From NCBI GenBank assembly GCA_030374765.1, contig JARGXX010000017.1, positions 248,001-312,000 on the forward strand: 64,000 bases of DNA, given 5' to 3'. This stretch comes from Agarophyton chilense. Lineage: Eukaryota > Rhodophyta > Florideophyceae > Gracilariales > Gracilariaceae. The notes under the pieces are model-generated. The model saw only the letters and a program-made list of their open reading frames with translations, was not told the origin of the DNA and made no database searches. This document shows positions 1 through 11,186 of the stretch, in pieces; position 1 is the stretch's first letter, and each line of letters begins with the position of its first letter. The position numbers were made by a program, and so were the translations under genes.

Positions 1-1345
1 CTCGGTTACCAAAGTTCTACGCATCTCTTTTGGCTCATTCATACCAATGCAGCACGTCCTCTTGTTTCCGCTTGGGTGGTGTGCATATTCGATTTCTATC
101 GGGCATTTAATTCTGTAATCAATCCTGGTGACGTTCATAGTTAAATCACTTTTGCCATCACCACGAGTAAGGATGCAAAACAAGATCATAATCTACCTTC
201 GGAACATAACAAATTATCTTTTCGAATCTTTTTCGGATAGGCCTGGAAAACCAGCTCTTGTAACAAAACAAGGGTAGATCGTGATATAAAACAAAAGAAA
301 CGATAATGAAGATCTACAAGAAGTTCGAGTCCTGCTGCCTTAGAAGGTGCACTCAGCGGCATTGCTCTCTACCTCTGTGCAAGAGCAAGCGCAAGGGCAA
401 GCCGTTTCTGAGAAAGCAGACAGTGAAAAGCTACAGCTTCAGAGGCTAGAGTAAAGAAAAAGATAAAGATTGAAGAGAAATAAAGCAACTCCAGATAAAT
501 AGAGAGAAAAAAGGAAAAAAGGAACTGTTGGACAGTTAAATGCCCCGGGCGACCATACCCGGAGCAAACAATAAAAATGTTCGACAATTGGGAAATGGTT
601 CGTGTGCGAAGCGATGGAAACCAATTGCGTCGTTAAAATATACATTTACAGAGGTGAAAAGCTGAGTAGTTTTGTGGCTACCCGGCGCCACCTTTTCCAA
701 CAACGAAGACATGGAGATCTTCCTGTATACCCCTGAGAGATTGACCTCACCTGAGTGAATTTTGATCAATTAATTAATCTTATTATTTGAATATTGGGCA
801 CCCTCTACGAGGGCCAGTTATATGGCAATCTTACATTCTGGACGCCACGTTGAACCTCCCGCAGGTGCAATTATCAACATAAAACTAAACATTTGCAGTA
901 ATCCATCGTGTATTACCTAGATACATGGCCAGCTACCAATGCAATTTTTTCTGGTTTCCAAACATACTCCTCCAATAATAATCCACTATTAAGGGTGGCC
1001 TAATAAACGATACCAAGTCACTGTCACAGGGATCTACTCGGCATGACTCCACCTTATGCCTCCGCTACTGAATCAGGGTGCTTCTCACTTAGGTGCGCTC
1101 TTGGATCACTCAGAAAGAATTGTCTAGCAGTACGGGCACGCTCGCGAAGCTATTCAATTACTGGGGATCTCAAATCTACTTCGAAAGAAGAAGTTCTGGG
1201 ATCACTCTTTGACCTCTCACGAAGTAAACAATCATGTGATCACATATGATGATGTTCTTGTTCGTTTTTGCATCAATGAGAACGTTTCTAATATTAATGT
1301 TCTACCCATCTCATTCTGCTACCGGAATACCAGACATGACATGTT
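1..1345. other. Gene-free flank left of Copia-1
   Basis: Only short, overlapping open frames on both strands, none with a recognisable domain or a convincing start. The sequence is AT-leaning, with an A/G-rich patch around 420-520. I see no RNA gene or transposon terminus. The last five bases (CGAAT, 1346-1350) are the target duplication of the Copia element that follows. Confidence 0.5.
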
Positions 1346-1350
1346 CGAAT

Positions 1351-1610
1351 TGTTGTCCGATCTGGACGTTTGGCCCCGACGGTCCAAGATGGACGTTTGG
1401 CCACTGTTGTCCGATACGGACGTTTGGATTCTGCACTGCGCTCAATTACGAGCACTGGTACGGTGCAGAACTACATTTAGGATTTTGGGTGACTAGAAGG
1501 CTGGAGGCCAAGTAGCTAGAACGAGTAGTACTTAAGACCATAGCAGCGCGACACCGCAGCAGTAAAACGTCGGTAGCTTCCACGAAACTACTTCTGCATC
1601 TACAATAAGA
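1351..1610 (+). repeat. Copia-1 5' LTR
   Basis: 260 bp, beginning TGTTGTCC and ending ATAAGA. It matches 5795-6054 along its whole length. It is preceded directly by CGAAT, which recurs after the 3' LTR, fixing both outer boundaries. The 3' terminus is GA instead of the usual CA. It carries three copies of GGACGTTTGG spaced exactly 27 bp apart near its start. Confidence 0.95.
1364..1427 (+). promoter_or_regulatory. Three GGACGTTTGG boxes at 27-bp spacing in the Copia-1 LTR
   Basis: The 10-mer GGACGTTTGG occurs at 1364-1373, 1391-1400 and 1418-1427, a strict 27-bp period. The 3' LTR keeps the same array at 5808, 5835 and 5862. The outer two boxes also share the preceding TGTTGTCCGAT. Position in the U3-like part of the LTR suggests an enhancer or transcription-factor array; that role is inferred, the spacing is observed. 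Confidence 0.5.
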
Positions 1611-1626
1611 GGTTACGGGCCTATCG
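1611..1626 (+). other. Copia-1 primer-binding site (half initiator tRNA-Met type)
   Basis: GGTTACGGGCCTATCG lies immediately after the 5' LTR. It closely resembles, from memory, the GGTTATGGGCCCAG primer site of Drosophila copia, which pairs with the anticodon-loop region of a cleaved initiator tRNA-Met. Primer use by this element is inferred from that resemblance. Confidence 0.65.
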
Positions 1627-1671
1627 TAACGCAAATCTGTGCTTCTCAACTGTCCTTTCAATCGCTGAACA

Positions 1672-4600
1672 AGATGGAAAACGCGCTCGTGGAGCTTTCT
1701 AAGCTACGCGTACCTGTGCTGCAGGCTGACAACTACTTCATGTGATCTCGCAAGATTGAACTGGTGTTGCGGGCCAAAGGTGTTAGGGGTATCATTGATG
1801 ACAGTGTCCGCATTCTGAACCCCGAATCAGTAGCCGAGCAGCAGAAACATCAGGAGAAGCGCGACATTGCGCTTTCGTGCATCCTTCTTTCTGTAGGCGA
1901 TTCCTGTATTGCCCCTGTTCTGGAGGAGAAGGATCCACAAATCGTGTGGAAGACACTGCGGAAGAACTTCAAAATGGTGTCACAAGCCAGCATCGACGTT
2001 GTGCTCCACAAGTATCAGGAGATATGCATGCAACCGGGTGAATCTGTGCTAGCATACATGAGCCGTCTAGCAGAAGTCCAATCGAAGCTCGGCAGTGTCG
2101 GTCATTCTGTATCGGACAAAGATAAGCTACGCGCACTTCTTCGAGGGTTATCGAAGTAGTATGAAGTGACCGCAGAGGTAATTCGTGCCACTGACAAGAA
2201 GCTACATGAAGCTACTCCAATGCTAATCACAAGGGAGGTTCAGGTGGACATGGGCGCATCAGGATCGGCTGGCAACAGTAGTGGGACTGCATTTCACGTT
2301 TGAGGGTCAACATCGAACAAGGACAGAACCTGTTTCTTCTGTAACGGGAAAGGACACATCAAACGCTTTGGCAGAAAGAACCCGCGTAGCGAGAACTACG
2401 TCAAGAAGGACGGGGCGTCCTCGAAGAGCGCCGGGAAGCAGAAGAGGGCCCAAGGATCGGACGATAAGGCAGACGAAAATGCCTGGGTGTCATTCATTGC
2501 AGCAGATATGGCCTCTGGAAAGAAAGAGTCTATCATGGCAGAACACAAGTGGTACTTGGACTCTGGTGCCACGAAGCACATTACCAACAATGCCCACATC
2601 TTCGCAGGGGAGCTTCGGGCTGCAAAGAAGAAGGAGATTGCGGTCTGTAATGGTCAAACCGTCATCATTCGAGGTGAAGGTGATGTGCATTGCAGAGGCG
2701 TTTGTTTCGGGAATGAGAAACAGATATTGCTAGAAGATGTTCAGTACGTACCGGACCTAATGTGCAACCTTTTATCGGTGAGTGTCATTCGCCATAAGGG
2801 CTGCTCTATCGTTTTCAAGTCTGATGAGCTGGGGAACGGACTGTGTCTGGTAATCAATCAACGTACGGGCGATATCATGGCCTCTGGTATAGAAATCAAG
2901 ACAGGTCTCTACGAGATGGTGTTCCGTTCTGTGTCCAAAGAGTCGGCATTTCTTTCAAAGGCAAGCAAGGACTCTACAATACTGTGGCACAAGCGACTTG
3001 GGCATCCTGGTGCTGATGCGATGCAAAGGACTCTGAAGGTTGTAGAAGGTGTTGGAATGTCTATAGTGTCTGACATAGGCTTCTGTGAGCCATGTGCAGT
3101 TGGAAAATCCGCACGTGTGTCTCGGAAAGCACTAGGCGCGGAGAATCAGGCCAAGAAGGTCATGGAACTACTCCACTCAGACGTGATGGGACCTATGCCA
3201 CACCCGTCTCTGTCTGGTGCGGTCTACTGCGTCACAATCTACGAGGATAAAAGCGAGCTTTCTCTTGTGCGATTTGTCAAGCGTCGTTCGGACGTTGAGG
3301 CGGCAGTCAAGGAAATTGTTGAAGAGCTAGAGACACAATCTGAACATCAGTTGAAGCGGTTTCGGTTTGATAACGCAGGAGAGTATGTGTCCCAATCCTT
3401 CACGGCTTGGTTGAAAGGCAAGGGTGTCATGATTGAGACGACTGCTGCCTACAGTCCGGAGTCAAACGGCAAGGCAGAGCGTCTGAACTGCACTCGGAAT
3501 GACAAAGCTCGAACCATGCTTTCTGAAATGAAGGGCACACCGTATAAGAAGCAACTGTGGTAAGATGCGGTGAACACTGCCAACTATCTCCGCAATCGCA
3601 CGTCAACCAGCACCAGTGATGGACGGAACGTTACGCCCTACGAAGCATTCACGGGTCGCAAACCCAACATTGCGCATCTTCGCACGTTTGGCGCACAGTG
3701 TTTTGTTCATATTCTTAAGGAGACGAGGAAGCACGCGAGCAAGTATGAAGAAAGAGCGGTGAAGGGCATCCTCGTGGGCTACGCTAAAGGAAAATGTTAC
3801 AAAGTCTTCTATCCGGAGAGGCGCAAGTCCACCGTCTCCAAGGATGTACGGTTCAATGAAGATCTGGTAGGATGGGACAAGGCGACAGGGGAGAGTGATG
3901 ACACACATATATTGCATGAAGAGCGCCATGTTTCGCATAGTGTGGGCAAGGTTGAGAGCAAGGTCGAGAAGAATCACCAGACCACCAACGCTTCTGAAGT
4001 CATCAAATAGGAACCTGAAGAGACGTTTGAAGATGCTGTGTCAGAGTATAGCTACGATTCTGAGCTGGTGACACACTAACCACCTGAGCCGAGAAAGTCA
4101 ACGCGTGCTCGCAAGCAAACGTCACGCTTTACGCCCGATGCAGCTTCTGCACTCCTGGCACGATCTATTCTTGGTGCAGACGATATAGAGGCCCCAGATA
4201 CCTTTCTAGAAGCTATGAATGGCTTTGGAAAAGAGCTCTGGGTGGCTGCAATGCAGGATGATATGAGTAACATGCAACACAGGAGTGTGTGGAAGTTGGT
4301 TAAGCCTCCTGCGGAGTGTAGACCATTGGACAATCGCTGGGTGTACTACAAGAAACGCGATGAACAGAGCCGTGTAGCGCGGTACTGGGTCCGGCTGGTG
4401 GCAAGAGGCTTCAATCAACGAGAAGGAATTGACTACACCGAACTGTTTTCCCCAGTGGTTCGATATGCCACTTTGCATGCCTTGCTTGCAATCATCGCTT
4501 CACTGAGACTGGAAAAGATACAGTTCGATATATGTACTGCATTTTTGTATGGTGATCTGGAAGAGACGCTGTACATGTCACAGCCGCAAGGGTTTGTCCA

Positions 4601-5741
4601 GGAAGGCAAAGAGGACTACTTATATCAGCTATACAAAGCGGTGTACGGTCTTCGGCAGGCATCAAGAGCGTGGCGGAAGAAGTACGCGGCTATTCTACTC
4701 GGCATAGGGTGCAAGGTGTCGGAGGCTGACCCAGGACTATTCATCCATGGAAATGGACATCAAAGGATTTGGTTACTGATGCATGTGGACGACGGATTGG
4801 TCGCAGGATGCCATCGTGAGCGGCTGGTTGGGTTTCTGGCGGAGCTGAGAACCAAGGTAGAGCTGCGAACAGAAGAAAAGTCGAAGAAGTTCCTTGGAAT
4901 TGTGGTTGATCACTGGAAGGAAGAAGGTACAGTACGGATTCACAACTCTCCGATGATCGATAATCTTTCTGAGAGGTTCCAAATTGTCAACTGCAAGCCT
5001 GTTCACGTTCCATTGCCGGACACAGCGACCCTACAGGAGGCAGATGCATCAGAAGGGGAGGAATATATGCCCTATCAAGAATTGGTAGGGGCTCTGATGC
5101 ATCTGGAAAATACAGTGAGGCCAGACATTGCCTTCTCGGTTGGATTTCTCGCAAGATACATGAGAACGTACAACAAAACCTTGTGGAAAGCAACCATTAA
5201 TGTCTTGAAGTACTTACATACAACTCGCAGGCAATGCATCACTTATGGTTCTGAGATCCATGGCACGTTGATTGGCTACTCGGACGCTGGTTTTGCTGGT
5301 GATAGAGTAGACAGGAAGTCTACAAGTGGTTTTGTTTTCATGTATGCGGGTGGACCGATTGCTTGGAGAAGCAAGAAACAGACTGTTGTCGCCCAGTCAA
5401 CGTTGGAGGCGGAGTACGTGGCAATGTCGTTTGCCGTACGAGAAGCGGTATGGCTGCGAAGACTGTTTAAGGAATTCCAAGTCCTACAGAATGGACCAAC
5501 TACGTTGTACGGGGACAACCAAGGAATGATCTGTCTCTCCCAAGATGAGGTGTGCAATGAACGCACGAAACACATAGATGTGAAGTACCACTTGGTCCGT
5601 GACAAAACACGAAAAGGAGAAGTTCACATTGAGTACATTGCCACAAGTGAAATGAAAGCCGATGTTTTCACAAAGGCTTTGAAGAGATGGTTGCACAAGC
5701 ATGTTGGCAAGGACCTGCAAATGGGAATGATATATGGTTGA
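1672..5741 (+). pseudogene. Copia-1 Gag-Pol region (fossil)
   Basis: Remains of a single Copia polyprotein. Gag begins near 1672, with the Gag body at about 1740-2160 and a CCHC-type knuckle at about 2328-2385. The aspartic protease core, WYLDSGATKHI, lies near 2550. The GAG-pre-integrase motif LWHKRLGHPG is near 2980-3010. The integrase core covers about 3160-3490, ending in SPESNGKAER. Reverse transcriptase covers about 4210-4850, with ARGFNQREGIDYTELFSPVV and the catalytic HVDD. RNase H covers about 5270-5680, with GYSDAGFAGD and the terminal ADVFTKAL motif. The order of domains and the small single coding unit are standard for Copia. The coding region is broken in several places and is not expected to make a full protein. 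Confidence 0.93.
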
Positions 5742-5782
5742 GAAAGTACTCAGACTCTCTTGCACAATTCAGCTCGTTGTAG

Positions 5783-5794
5783 GAAGCAGGGAAG
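5783..5794 (+). other. Copia-1 polypurine tract
   Basis: An almost pure purine run (GAAGCAGGGAAG) ends exactly at the first base of the 3' LTR, the expected place for the plus-strand primer of an LTR element. Confidence 0.7.
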
Positions 5795-6054
5795 TGTTGT
5801 CCGATCTGGACGTTTGGCCTCGACGGTCCAAGATGGACGTTTGGCCACTGTTGTCCGATACGGACGTTTGGCTTTGACATTGCGCTCAATTACGAGCACT
5901 GGTACGGTGCAGCACTACATTTTGGTTTTTGGGTGACTAGAAGGCTGGAGGCCAAGTAGCTAGAACGAGTAGTACTTAAGACTTTAGCAGCGCGACACCG
6001 CAGCAGTAAAACGTCGGTAGCTTCGACGAAACTACTTCTGCATCTACAATAAGA
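5795..6054 (+). repeat. Copia-1 3' LTR
   Basis: 260-bp partner of 1351-1610, starting TGTTGTCC after the polypurine tract and ending ATAAGA directly before the CGAAT target duplication (6055-6059). About 12 scattered differences from the 5' copy, several clustered at 5872-5882. Confidence 0.95.
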
Positions 6055-6059
6055 CGAAT

Positions 6060-7240
6060 TAATTATAACAATTTGAAAGGCTTCATTTGGTGAGGGTTGG
6101 GCCAAAACTTTTCTGTCAGTTGCTACAGATAGAGCTGCAAATATAGTCGGCGGCTAACAAGTTGCTTTCACACAATACGCCGCAGCTGCAGGAGCTGCTT
6201 TCTTTCATGGGGTTTGCGCCACAGAAGTTGGTCTTAGTTGTAAAAAACCTAGTTTGGGGAGGAATTCTTGATCAGTTATATTCTACGCTTTGTCGTATCA
6301 TTTCTTTTCTTCGCAGTCAAAATAATTTTAGAAGAGGATAGAAGACAACCTCTCCAATGTTCGCCTCCACGAGCTGGCTTTCTCTTAAAGTCGTCTTGAA
6401 ATAGCTCTCGAAACATAAGGCTAAGGTGTGCATCTACAAAAAATACATCTACCAGTCCCATTGTATTTCCGACAAGCTCTTTGTAGGTTTTATTATCTGG
6501 AATTTCAGTATCAAGTTATGTGTGTACATCTGCGGTCTTGCTACCCAAAAAAGACACGATCATATGTGACCATAACGCATTTCACACGCTTTGTGTTGAA
6601 ATTCGTATCAGGTTGGACATTCAGCGTCTTTTTTCATAAATGGAATTGTTAACTATTATCTCTTATATTGATATCGCGGCCTGAAAGGGGATTTAATTTG
6701 TAGGTTCTATCACGATGCGCAAATTTTAGAACAATATATAAGATCCTAGATTTCATTTGACATTACTTCTCTCTCAGAGAACGAAACGAGAGGAGGTCTA
6801 AGGACCCTTGCATCAATATCCTATACACGTTTGTGCGGATGTCTGCCCTGGGACATGGGAGAAATCCACAGAATTAACCAAGAAAAGCCCGAATTCCATC
6901 CCATTTACCATAGAACCTGTGAATGTTGTGCCCACAGGACTCCTTTTCAACTGTCAATACACGGAAGTCTACTATCGAGATCATCGATTTCTCATAGCGG
7001 TGTAAAAATCCGTGATATTAAGGCGGTCTTCGCTGATATCAAAGAGGAAAGGAGGCTTGACGCTGCTGCTGTCCAGCAGCATCATTTAAAAAAGTCAAAT
7101 CAAAAGAAACAAAAATTTACTAAAATGGTACACACCAACTCTGGTTGACAACAAATGTAGTGTCTGTGACAAAGACAGATGCCCAGGAACCCCCGAAGAC
7201 GTAGGTCATGGTTCCTGGGTATTTTATGGGTGACCTATGA
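6060..7240. other. Mostly empty stretch with a weak + strand coding trace
   Basis: No gene can be supported. One + frame from 6808 stays largely open to about 7240 apart from internal stops, and ends in a cysteine-bearing stretch (CSVCDKDRCPG, then EDVGH) that recalls a small zinc-binding knuckle. I could not assign it to a family. A TATA-like string (AATATATAA) lies near 6733. It could be an eroded transposon tail or chance. Confidence 0.3.
7182..7237. other. Two interleaved perfect inverted repeats (pseudoknot topology)
   Basis: CCCAGGAAC (7182-7190) is the reverse complement of 7211-7219, and TAGGTCA (7202-7208) is the reverse complement of 7231-7237. Each second arm lies outside the first pair, so the two stems would nest as an H-type pseudoknot if transcribed on either strand. 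No function is claimed. Confidence 0.4.
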
Positions 7241-7360
7241 ACTACGTGTGTGCCCTGTACACCTGTACAAGTATGAATGGCCACACTCGGCGAAAATCTT
7301 TGGAGATAAAGAATGGTGTGAACGCGGTCAGAGCCATCGTCAGTCTTCGCACTTCGCTAC

Positions 7361-7780
7361 ACGCCCCCCCCCCCCCTTCCCCGGCGTCCGTCATCGCTTG
7401 AATTGAAGATTGGGTGGAACAGAGATGAGATTTCAGGCTCTTGAAGCTTCTTGGCTTGAGAGGCTTCGTCAAGGTGCCTGTGAGCCTGGAAATGGACGGC
7501 ACATCAGCCATCCAAATCATACCCTTCCAAACCGCATCTATCACATGGTGATGGCGAATATCAATGTACTTCCGACGACTTGTTGAGGCGACGGAGGTTG
7601 CTATGAGGGATTCTGCTTGATTATAAGCTTTGATATGTGTTGGAGGAGGTGGTGTGGCTTGTAGCTCAAAAAGAAGTCCTCTTACCCTTATGATTTTCTG
7701 TACCACCTGAGACGCAGCTATTTATTCTGCCTCACAGGTTCAAAGACTTACAGGTCACTGGAGTACCCACTACATGGGAG
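7361..7780 (-). mobile_element. 3' end of an older Copia element (fossil fragment)
   Basis: On the minus strand, about 7430-7775 encodes the C-terminal part of a Copia RNase H: TCEAE followed by the AASQVVQ segment, then a YIDIRHH motif and a final TKPLKPRSF. These match the conserved tail of Copia polyproteins (compare TKHIDVKYH and FTKAL in Copia-1). Downstream in its own direction lies a G/A run (complement of 7364-7383) in the position of a polypurine tract, followed by TGTAGCG, which could be the start of its 3' LTR. The rest of the element is absent. Heavily eroded and older than Copia-1. Confidence 0.75.
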
Positions 7781-8309
7781 TGTCATTTAAAAAGATAATA
7801 TTCCCAGATACAGAGCGTTTGTTGCCGTTTTAGCACTGAACTTTTCGAAAACAAATACGAAACTCAGAAAAGTTAAACTATTAAAAGCAGACAATTTGTG
7901 GCAAAGAGTGATTGAAAAATAGCCAATGAATTTATTGGAGTGTATTTTTCAATAGAACAATGTGCATATTACTTGAAGTTATATAAATCATTGGACTTCA
8001 TTGAGTGCTTTTTAGTGAAAATAAAAATTTGAACTACTCATATATATATATATAAACATCTCGCTATGCTTGTTAAAGCCATCTTATTGAGATAGTGGCA
8101 ATGTAGTGAGTTCATGGCTCTATCGGACATTTTTGGCATCCGCACTGTGCTCTTTGATGCGCAACACGGCGCAGATGGACTATCTATAGAAGTTAAGCAC
8201 GAAAAGGCAGCCGGAGAAATTATCTCCTTGTCTTTATGGAGCAGCCATGATCTGTGGGCCGCTTTCGCTCCGGGCTCTCGCTTCAGGTTTTGTTTGATTG
8301 TTCCGGGAG
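7781..8309. other. AT-rich gap with a (TA)n tract
   Basis: About 530 bp without a supportable gene. A (TA)7 run lies near 8041-8053. A 66-codon + frame beginning at 8114 shows no domain and runs up to the transposon end at 8310. Confidence 0.4.
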
Positions 8310-8327
8310 CCTAGTGTCTACACGCTC
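8310..8327 (+). repeat. Left inverted terminal repeat of the piggyBac-like unit
   Basis: CCTAGTGTCTACACGCTC, matching the reverse complement of 11169-11186 at 16 of 18 positions and the terminus at 62977-62994 at 16 of 18. Confidence 0.7.
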
Positions 8328-8334
8328 GGAGGAT

Positions 8335-8375
8335 TGGCCTCACATGAGGCCAGCTTCGCCTCATATGAGACCAGT
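8335..8375. repeat. Sub-terminal palindromes
   Basis: TGGCCTCACATGAGGCCA (8335-8352) is a near-perfect palindrome, followed at about 8359-8374 by a second, CCTCATATGAGACCAG. The same motif (TGACCTCATATGAGGCCA) follows the terminus at 62977, and one half-copy follows the right terminus at 11169. In piggyBac elements short internal repeats near the ends serve transposase binding; that role is inferred here. Confidence 0.55.
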
Positions 8376-8851
8376 TCTGTTTTCCAAAAAACTTGTAAAA
8401 ATCGCTAGTTTCCATACTGCAGCGGCGTATTCTCTTTTCTAAGTAAGAACTAATTTTCTAACCACTTCCGCCTGCTTTTAAGTAAATTCTTTAGACAGTT
8501 GTCTTCAGTAACATCAGTTCAGTGGTTTCACGAGCGCTCGGAGACTGATAAACACATGGTTCAAACCTCGCTGAGTTCAGAGTAGCTCGAAAACCCTTGC
8601 GGGAGCTCGAGTAATTCTAAAAATTATTTTTGTCTAAGAACGCATTTGTGTCCTCTTGATCAGCAGATAGAATAAGGTGACATCTGCTAAAAGGATAGTT
8701 TCGTCAGAATCTAGATATATCTAGCAAATTGAATAACGCGGATTGAATTATTAGGTTCTTAAGGCAATTTGAAGTTTTGTTTTATGCTTTTAAAAATTGC
8801 CTCTAAAAAGCCTTAGAAATGCATACTGACCACGAACATCAATGTTTTTGA

Positions 8852-10884
8852 CTAAATGTTGCTCGAAATGTGATGAATGTCACGCAGATGATCTATAAAA
8901 TAATCACGACCGGTTCCATTATGACATACATAAACATACATATCATTGTACTTTTTGCATTCTGAACGAACAAATTTTGATTTGTAAGTAGTTTTGCAGA
9001 CTTTGAATCGTCCTTGATATGTGTGAGACGTCAAAGACCCATCTGATTTCCTTCGTTTTTGATTGGTCTCCATTAAAGAAATGCCAGTACCAGCCATATA
9101 TATGGGTTTTCTGTTTCATCTTCCTCCTTACATTTTCTTTTCATAGTTCGAATAGCATCCCAGTTGTTATCTATTAATCCGTCTACAAGATTACAATAAA
9201 AATTATGCGGTGTAAGATTCAATGTGTTCCCTTACACTCCCTTGTAAAGTTTCCAAGCATCAACCACGCGCATTGCAAGCAAAGAAGAATTCACTTTGAA
9301 AGACCATTCTTTTACTTCGATCTTCTTTTTTATATTCAGATCATCTTGACGTGACCTAGTTTGCCTATCATTTCTTGAACAACAAGAATAGTACTCTTCG
9401 CAAACCTTTGGAATAGCAATAAAAAGCGGAAATTTCTTTGTTATTCCATCAGTTGTCCTCCATCTTTCACGAGAAATTGGAGTTCCTGGTTGGGTATTGA
9501 TACGAGTGCTGATAAAATATCTCCCCTAACGGTCCACCCAGAGCACAGACATCATCTTTCGATACACTTCTGATAGTTTGCGACCATTGACACGTGCTTG
9601 CCTCGTGCCGTCATCGTAAATTCGAAAAGACGTTTCTTAGAAAATCGTGTGGTGGCTGTTTCTACAACCCCAATAAATGTCATTCCTCTTTTTAAAAGTT
9701 TTTCAGCTGTTTGAACAGATGCAAAATATGAATCGGCACAAGCAATTCGATCAGTTCCGACCCAGTTTTCAAAAAGTTTCAATAAAATAGCTGTTCCATT
9801 TGCATGTTCTGATTCAAAAGGCTATACATCTGATTGCGTGGCTCCCATCGTGATTTCTAGTTTTAGAATAATTCCACTCCTTCCACATCAAACTGCCTTT
9901 AATTCACAACCATTTCCAGGTTTCTGATTAAGAGCACTGTAGTTTGGAGGTATCATTTCCAGTCCAGTTCCCTCCTAGTCCATACCAACGTGACATACTT
10001 TCATCCACGCACAAACTTTGTGACGGAGTTACAAAAGCTTTTCGATGGTCATTTATTGCTTTCAAAAACTCAGGACCCCTTGACCATCTGCATTTTTTGA
10101 TTTTTGAACGTTTTTGAACCAACGAAAACGAATAATTGCCATATATTTTCAAAACGATTTCGTGAAATGATCTTAACGAGCTGCGGTGATTCAATATATT
10201 TAGGAAATAAGTCTTTAGACCAAAGTGATCTTCTATTTGAAAACTCAAAGCGTGTGAGTAACAGAATCAAACCGCAAAAATTCAAACTTGCACCTCCTGT
10301 AGTCTGTTTAAAGCCTTTTCCATTCAATCGATAGTTGGCTGATCGAACTAGTTGTTCTAAATGTGCTACAGGAAACAATTATATGAGGAAATCGTAAAGA
10401 AAGAGTTCGGAGGATGAATGAACGAGGGAGGTAATATCTCCAACAGGTCCCGTGAATCTCCATCGATGCATTTGCACTGGACCACTCAAAGTCCAGGATA
10501 CATTTTAGGCTGTCCATTAGGTCAAGTGAACTTCCACAAAGCTGTCTTGCGAGTCACTTTTTGTCAAATCAAAAGTCCCAACGGATTCATTTTTTGACAA
10601 TCATTGCCATCCGTAACATTATTCTGATCATAATTGTTCAAAACTTTGTTAGTAAAAGGAGTATTAGTTATCTCTACGTTCGAATTGATGGATTCTGGAG
10701 CAGCTTTCTGAGCTGTGACATGATCGCCAAGTTTCGAATTGCAAAGTTTGAGAGTAAAACATTTTTCGCAACCAAGGTTTTCAAATTGTATGTTGCAAAA
10801 AGTATTTTTCCGATTATTTTTGACATTAATCTCAAATTTTGTAAATGTTTTTCCGGTTACCAACTTTTTTTCATTATGTGACAA
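8852..10884 (-). pseudogene. piggyBac-type transposase (DDE_Tnp_1_7) pseudogene
   Basis: Reading from high to low coordinates. A low-complexity N-terminal frame (10884-10564) may be the acidic lead. At 10378-10080 FPVAHLEQLVRSANYRL, then GLILLLTRFEFSNRRSLW, is the conserved piggyBac entry. At about 9990-10030 CVDESMSRWYGLGG holds the first catalytic Asp. At about 9710-9740 CADSYFASVQTAEKLLKRG holds the second. Near 9340-9360 NDRQTRSRQDDL marks the third Asp region. At 8852-9097 a Cys/His-rich tail (CKTTYKSKFV, YVCHNGTG, DHLRDIHHI) is the zinc-binding C-terminus. The frame shifts near 10090 and again near 9950 (after GGNW), and an in-frame TGA follows at about 9885, with further breaks beyond, so no functional transposase is made. 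Family assignment is firm; the exact start is not. Confidence 0.85.
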
Positions 10885-11168
10885 ATAAGCGTTTAAAGTC
10901 GTTTTTTATCTGATAAGACGCGTGCAAGTTTTTACTCTAGTTTCCAGTACATTTCGGTAATTCATAGATGATAACCTATTTGATAAATTATGAAAGAATG
11001 CAGTAGATATGATGTTGGTTACAGGTTGTGAACGATCTTTCGTGAAATTTGCGGTTGACGCCAGAGAAAAAGAGAGTATTGACGACGTCTAGGCACAGAA
11101 ACTTGAGGAAATTGACAAAGTTTACAAGAATTAACGATGTTGTAATTTCAACATCACATGAGACCAGT

Positions 11169-11186
11169 GATCGTATAGACACTAGG
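11169..11186 (-). repeat. Right inverted terminal repeat of the piggyBac-like unit
   Basis: GATCGTATAGACACTAGG, the inverted partner of 8310-8327 with two mismatches; one further outward G (11187) would extend it to the CCCTAG form on this side only. Confidence 0.65.

Larger units (their letters stand above)
1351..6054 (+). mobile_element. Copia-1, full-length Ty1/Copia LTR retrotransposon (fossil)
   Basis: A complete 4.7-kb element on the + strand. Two 260-bp LTRs (1351-1610 and 5795-6054) have equal length and are flanked by a perfect 5-bp target duplication, CGAAT, at 1346-1350 and 6055-6059. Parts in order: 5' LTR, primer-binding site, Gag with zinc knuckle, protease, integrase, reverse transcriptase, RNase H, polypurine tract, 3' LTR. 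Protease before integrase before RT is the Copia order. The LTRs differ at about 12 of 260 positions by eye (near 5%), so the insertion is moderately old but among the younger elements here. The coding part is broken, with roughly five lesions. Confidence 0.95.
8310..11186 (-). mobile_element. piggyBac-like DNA transposon, decayed
   Basis: A 2.9-kb unit with a piggyBac-type transposase on the minus strand, bounded by inverted termini. The left end reads CCTAGTGTCTACACGCTC (8310-8327) and the right end, read inward, CCTAGTGTCTATACGATC (11186-11169). Both ends then carry a GGYCTCAYRTGA sub-terminal motif. piggyBac inverted repeats usually begin CCYTAG-like, in keeping with this. The expected TTAA target duplication is not visible at either edge (GGAG on the left, GCGA on the right), so insertion-site decay or slightly different true ends must be allowed. 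A similar terminus recurs at 62977. Confidence 0.75.
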
